Shown here: one piece after another, positions 59,655 to 64,000 of the stretch
How the letters are laid out: each line of letters begins with the position of its first letter
How positions within the stretch are numbered: the stretch's first letter is position 1
Assembly (NCBI GenBank): GCA_016748015.1
Contig: JAAOMT010000294.1
Span: 85,710 to 149,709, forward strand
Direction of reading: 5' to 3'
DNA from: Geosiphon pyriformis
Taxonomy: Eukaryota > Glomeromycota > Glomeromycetes > Archaeosporales > Geosiphonaceae
DNA: 64,000 nt
Notes under the pieces: model-generated
Seen by the model: only the letters and a program-made list of their open reading frames with translations
Databases searched by the model: none
What the model was told of the DNA's origin: nothing
Position numbers and translations under genes: made by a program

Positions 59655-62302
59655 TATATTTTTTTTATTGTTTAATGAGTAAGGTCCAAATACCACTTAG
59701 CATAATACATCAAACTAAGTGATCTAAACTAGGCACAAATTATGCATTTTTTACATGTGACCAGCCATTCGAGCCAATTAGAACAATACTATAAATTCAA
59801 CAGAACAGACACTATACTATCAATGCCAGCAAAAAAGCAACAATGTTTGTGAAAACCAAAACAGATACCAAGAGCCTCAACAATTCCAAGTAACTTCATG
59901 ACTCTAGCCAAAAACAAATATGACAAACTACAGACTACAAGAAAAGTAAAAATATCATGGGAAATCAAACCACTCCTCTTCATAAAAACCCTGTATTTAG
60001 CCCTAACCAACCAAATTTCAGCATAATGAGCAGCACCCAAACTCCAAACAAAATTAACAATGAAATTCTCTACAGACTTGGTGTCATCAAAAATGGACAA
60101 GACTTCTATAAACCACTCTTTAAATAAGAAGCTTTTGTTCACAATGGTATACAATACATCATCAAAAGCACACAGTAAAAGCATCTGTAAGACCTGAAAA
60201 GAAGAAAAACCCAAACTGAACACAACATGTCAATCAGTCAGATGGGATGCAAGCAGATTTTTATGAACACCAGAATTAAACGAATACACAAATGAATGAT
60301 TGGAACTCTCTACCTCTCCACAGTGAAGACACAAAACACTTGGATAAGCCCTATTATACAAATGTTTTTGCACAGCAACTGGTAGACAGTAGTGAAGTGT
60401 CTTCAAAAAATATAAACACAAATTAGCTGTAGACTTACAAGGGAATCTAGTCATCATGTGTGAGTCAGAGTGCCAAATTGAAACAGTACAAATCCAATTC
60501 ACATCACTAATCAAGTTTTTGTCAACAATATTAGAACCAAGCCCAACTTCCTAATGAGCATGATTCACAGACCTGAAAACCTCACAGACAATATGTCAAA
60601 TGTTACTAGACACTGCCACCCCATTAGTCTTAATGTACTTTTTTTTTATTAAAACAAGAAGCACCAAATTGGAACCAGCAGCCAAACCAGTTAACACATT
60701 AGTACACTTATTACCCAAAACATCCAAATGTCCCTTAACCTTACACTAGGGAACATCAAGCCTTTTTTTTTTTAATAAAATTAACAATACTATGTCACTC
60801 TATCCAACAACATTTGTAAAAGTCTGGAAAAGCCAAAGCCAATTCAGCAACACAAACATTCAAGACAGTTTGACTGTCTGAATAAACTGTAACAGAACTG
60901 CCAAAAAGAACACACTCCAAAGTCAGAGCAATTGCCTGCAATTCAGCCATAGTAGAGGACACCAATCTACCAACTCCAATGCCAATGTCCAGATCCAAAT
61001 TAGAGAAATATGCAGCTGCCTCACACTTTATTTTACAGGAACCCAAATTTCTCAAAGATCCATCTGTGTAAACATTAATAATGTCCAAATAAATGGCAAA
61101 AAGACACTGCTCCAGCCTAGAAACACCACCCAAACCATAAACATTCAGAAACCACAAACCAGTAATATACAATTCATTAAAAGGAAAAAAATGAGCCAGA
61201 AAGTTTTGAGCCAAACTGAACCAACAAGAGACAGGGCCCTTCAGATCAAGTCTTTTCCAACAACAAAAGCTTTTCCAATTAAAAATTAAACCCTTTTTGG
61301 TGTACAGTTGTTCAACAAAAATAACTCCAAATTTTTTAAGTGATTGTGAAACATCATAAAACAATGGGCTCCCCAGAATTGTAAACATTGATGTCCTACT
61401 AGTGAAATGGAATGCAGTAAGAAAAAAGTTGTCAAGAGACATATTACAATCCAAAAAAATTCTGACAACACCAGCCAAAAAATTATTAACTGAACTAACA
61501 TATAGTCTAACTGGATGACATAAAAAATGAATGGGCGACCAACTTAAAACTTGTAAGTCCAAAGATCTATGATCGAACAAACAACCAAAAATTTCACTAG
61601 CATTCAAAAAATTTAGCACAGAAGCCAATTTAGACTTGAATTGCAACTGCTCAAAAGATTTTAAGCCATACAAAAATGGATGATGAAGAGCTTCATTCGA
61701 AAAATCTCTAGATAGTCCAATTTTAAGTTATAAATCCTTTCTAATTAATGTGTTTCACTTAACACATATATTTTAGAAATAAAACTGAACTGCATTCTAT
61801 AACTGACAATGAGTTGTAGTACTGTTAACATCATATAAAGGAACTGCTTGTCTGAAATAGCCTTTCTTAAAACCAAATTGACAAAGAATCTGACATCTGA
61901 ATGAGTCTTAGCCAGACTAGGTGAGGACAATCTCTTAGATGACAAATAGATACCAAGATATCTATGAGACTTCCCCTTATAAGCAACTAAAATTGGTAGA
62001 CTATTTATTAACAATAAAGCATTACTAACTCTCTGATTGATAGAGATGGTCACAGTTTTCTCATTATTAATAGAGATATCATTCATCTTAAAGAATTCAC
62101 TAGCAATGTCCAAAATATATTGAGTAGCAGCTCTACTACTCCACACCCAAATTGTGTTATCAACAAAAGCACCAGCTGCCAGAAATAAAATCAAACTGTT
62201 GTTATGGGATGGTTTTCTTGTTATATTTAATTGCTGATATCTCACTTTAATTGCAATCAGTCTTTCGTGAGTTCCTCAATTCTATTTGTGTAATAATGTC
62301 AC
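59655..62302 (-). mobile_element. LINE copy C, cut by the LTR at 62303
   Basis: On the minus strand it encodes the end of RT (GAFVDNTIWVWSS, where FVDDT is expected), then RNase H with intact VYTDGSL, MAELQAIALTLEC and VYSDSQT. The finger (CLHCGEVESSNHSFVYS), the C-terminal domain (59789-60223) and the 3' UTR to a poly(A) tract follow. It matches copy B from about 46190 to the end. It has fewer stops per length than copy B but is still broken (for example near 61700 and 60530). It stops exactly at the LTR boundary within the RT region, so the LTR element probably inserted into it. Confidence 0.85.
60795..61673 (-). pseudogene. LINE C connection and RNase H domain
   Basis: A 292-codon open frame contains the RT-RNase H connection and an RNase H domain. 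Its first three acidic residues are visible: Asp in YTDGS, Glu in AELQAI, Asp in SDSQT. It ends at a stop after CCWIE, before the final His/Asp region. It is the best preserved RNase H in the window. Confidence 0.8.
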
Positions 62303-63068
62303 TGTTACACTGAAGGCTTTCTTTTTACTGTTGCGATGTAAGTTATTCTTTAATTCTTGATTGTTGTGTGTGTTTATGTACTCCTTCTCAGAGGCTGAAC
62401 TGAAATTTACCCACTGTTTGGGGTCTTCTCTGAGGCTATCCTTGCAATTGCCTGATGTGTTTCTCTAATCTAGAAACACAGAATGTTAATGGTCTTTAGC
62501 ACTTTTCTAATTCTCACAATAAAGCTTTTATCAATTAGTAACAACATGAATAATCTTGATCAAGGATTATTCTTCCAAAAGATTCAGTTGATGAATGATA
62601 GTTTCATTCAATAAATAATACAAGTAAGTTTCTTAATACTTTGGGTTGTGATAGTTCCGTTTTAAATATTCTTTTTCATTTCTTTTTGATTTTTAAAAGT
62701 TTCTTGGGATATTTAATTTGAAAGTATGATTTAAAGTGGAGTTTGTTGGATAAAATTGGATCTGTTGCTTGATAAGTTATGATTTTTTTATTACTTGATT
62801 GATTATTTCCCAATATTAAAACTACTGTATATATACATGTTTGTAGTTCTACGAGAAAATACTTTCTTTTTGATATTTCAACCTGGTGTTTGCTGCTATC
62901 ACCAGTTGGTGTTGGCTGCTATTGTGAACTGGTGCTTGCCACTATCACGAGATGGTGTTTGCTACTATGTTAATCATTACCTTTCTAAGATTATTACTGT
63001 GCTATATTATGATTGAATAGTTTGTATTATTTTTATGATTCTTTTTGCTAAATTTTTAAACCGTAACA
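62303..63068 (-). repeat. 3' LTR of a second gypsy element (least decayed copy)
   Basis: It runs from TGTTAC to GTAACA, the same termini as the element at 4770-12870 but with different sequence between. A TATA-like stretch lies at about 62828-62836. The minus-strand polypurine tract and Pol end follow on the right, so this is the 3' LTR of a minus-strand element. Two strongly decayed copies lie at 35220-35973 and 55861-56593. Confidence 0.85.
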
Positions 63069-63082
63069 TTATCCCCTCCTTT
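63069..63082 (-). other. Polypurine tract of second gypsy element
   Basis: On the minus strand AAAGGAGGGGATAA abuts the TGTTAC of the LTR. It is the same arrangement as at 5613-5630. Confidence 0.8.
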
Positions 63083-64000
63083 CAAGATTGAGCTCCGTCG
63101 AAATCAAAGTTAATTTCTTCATTAAATTCTAAGTTACTATAGTGGTTCAATACTGTGTTATTAATTTGTTGTTGTAATTCTTGAAATTGCGAGTTGGTAA
63201 GTTGTCCAATACTGTTGGTTGTTATTATGTTCATGGTTGGATCCAACAATAATTTGTGACAGTTTTCAAATGCTTTGAAAATTCTGTAAACTGTTTTTGA
63301 ATGGAATGTAGTATTGGTTTTTCCAATAAAAGGTTCTAATAGTTGGATAGTTGTTTTGTCAAACACTCTAGTTGAGTCTTTTGAGTATAATGTTTGTATG
63401 TTCAAGTGCTTTCCTAGTTGATAATAACAGTAATTAATTGGAAATTTCGTTTTCAAGTTGCTAAATGTGTCTGGTGTTAATTCACTTATTTCTATTTCTT
63501 CCATTATTAATATATTGCCCAATGCTATCTCTAATTTTTCAATAACTTTGCTAATAAATTTGTTGTTATATTTGGCAATATTATATGGTTCGAAATTATG
63601 TTCTTTTCTTGTTTTTGGATTTTCTATTGTTCTTTTTATGTATGTTATTTTGGAGCTATTAACTGTGATTTCTAGATCGGATTTTAATTGTTGTAAGCTT
63701 TCAACTAATTGTTGAGTTATATTGTTGATGTTTTCTGGAATAAGTATCATTGTTTTAATTTTGACTGTTATTTTGGAATCTTTTGCATGCGTTTTTATGG
63801 TTGTTAAATCATTTTTGCTGTGATCTAAAATTAATTATCTTTTCGAATAATGTTCAATTAAAACTATTGGTTTTAAATCTTGTGAAATTTGTTCTGGTAG
63901 AATTAAAGGTAATTGTGTTCCAATTCTGGGTGTTTTTGTTATTATTACTAGTTTACTGTAATAGAATTTCAGCCGGTTACCATGTGCTGCTTTTCTTAAT
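63082..64000 (-). pseudogene. Second gypsy element: integrase C-terminus and Pol extension (runs off window)
   Basis: At the window edge the minus strand reads LRKAAHGNRLKFYYSKLVII, the end of the integrase C-terminal domain. After EHYSKR and one in-frame stop the same frame continues into the 222-codon frame 63082-63750 (MILIPENINNITQQLVESLQ to NFDFDGAQS). This is the intact version of the extension seen at 5640-6329. It is rich in Asn, Ile and Gln with several predicted helices by eye and no membrane segment. Function is unknown. Since frame is kept across the stop, I read it as a Pol C-terminal domain and not a separate gene. Confidence 0.65.

Noticed and set aside
63082-63750. Envelope gene after Pol in the second gypsy element
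   Set aside because: The frame has no signal peptide, membrane segment or furin-like site and is continuous with Pol, so an envelope role is not supported.

Overview
The window looks like a nuclear contig of an early-diverging fungus, most likely an arbuscular mycorrhizal (Glomeromycotina-type) species. The host genes are intron-rich with short GT-AG introns. One encodes the fungal cytokinesis scaffold type (F-BAR, long disordered linker, C-terminal SH3; Cdc15/Imp2/Hof1). The intergenic DNA is extremely A+T-rich and packed with decayed retroelements. The taxonomic call is inference from gene type, composition and element types.

Layout. 1-4769: A+T desert with repeat relics. 4770-12870: minus-strand Ty3/gypsy-like LTR retroelement (Gag, protease, Cys-rich segment, dUTPase-like domain, RT, integrase C-terminus, extra C-terminal domain), decayed and internally deleted. 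12871-17751: inverted copy of a hAT transposon relic, then desert. 17752-30825: island of three conserved genes: a Cdc15-type F-BAR/SH3 protein (minus), Notchless/Rsa4 (plus) and NEMF/Rqc2 (plus), with a pseudogene between the last two. 30900-32100: desert. 32115-34812: second island with histone H3 and minus-strand exon-like fragments. 34813-53460: nested repeats. These comprise a decayed LTR, a LINE ORF1 copy, a tandemly duplicated repeat, and a hAT relic into which a 6.7-kb LINE inserted, followed by two 5'-truncated LINE copies with intact target-site duplications. 53955-54798: third island with the splicing factor BUD31. 55861-64000: decayed LTR, desert, and a minus-strand LINE that abuts the LTR of a second gypsy element, which runs off the window.

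Exon-intron structures were solved by hand for four genes and all close in frame: F-BAR protein 12 exons, 1174 aa; Notchless 10 exons, 493 aa; NEMF 21 exons, 1046 aa; BUD31 4 exons, 200 aa. Histone H3 closes as 4 exons, 136 aa. These are housekeeping genes for septation, 60S ribosome maturation, ribosome quality control, chromatin and splicing. They do not form an operon or cluster.

The most striking signal is how the repeats decay. Copies of the same LTR and LINE differ largely by C-to-T and G-to-A changes. Ancestral CpG sites appear as TpG in one copy and CpA in another, and catalytic Asp codons have become Asn. This points to methylation-linked cytosine deamination or a RIP-like process confined to repeats. 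The least described components are a roughly 220-residue C-terminal extension of Pol shared by the two gypsy elements, a dUTPase-like domain inside Pol, a conserved C-terminal domain in the LINE ORF2, and a roughly 55-residue tail on BUD31.
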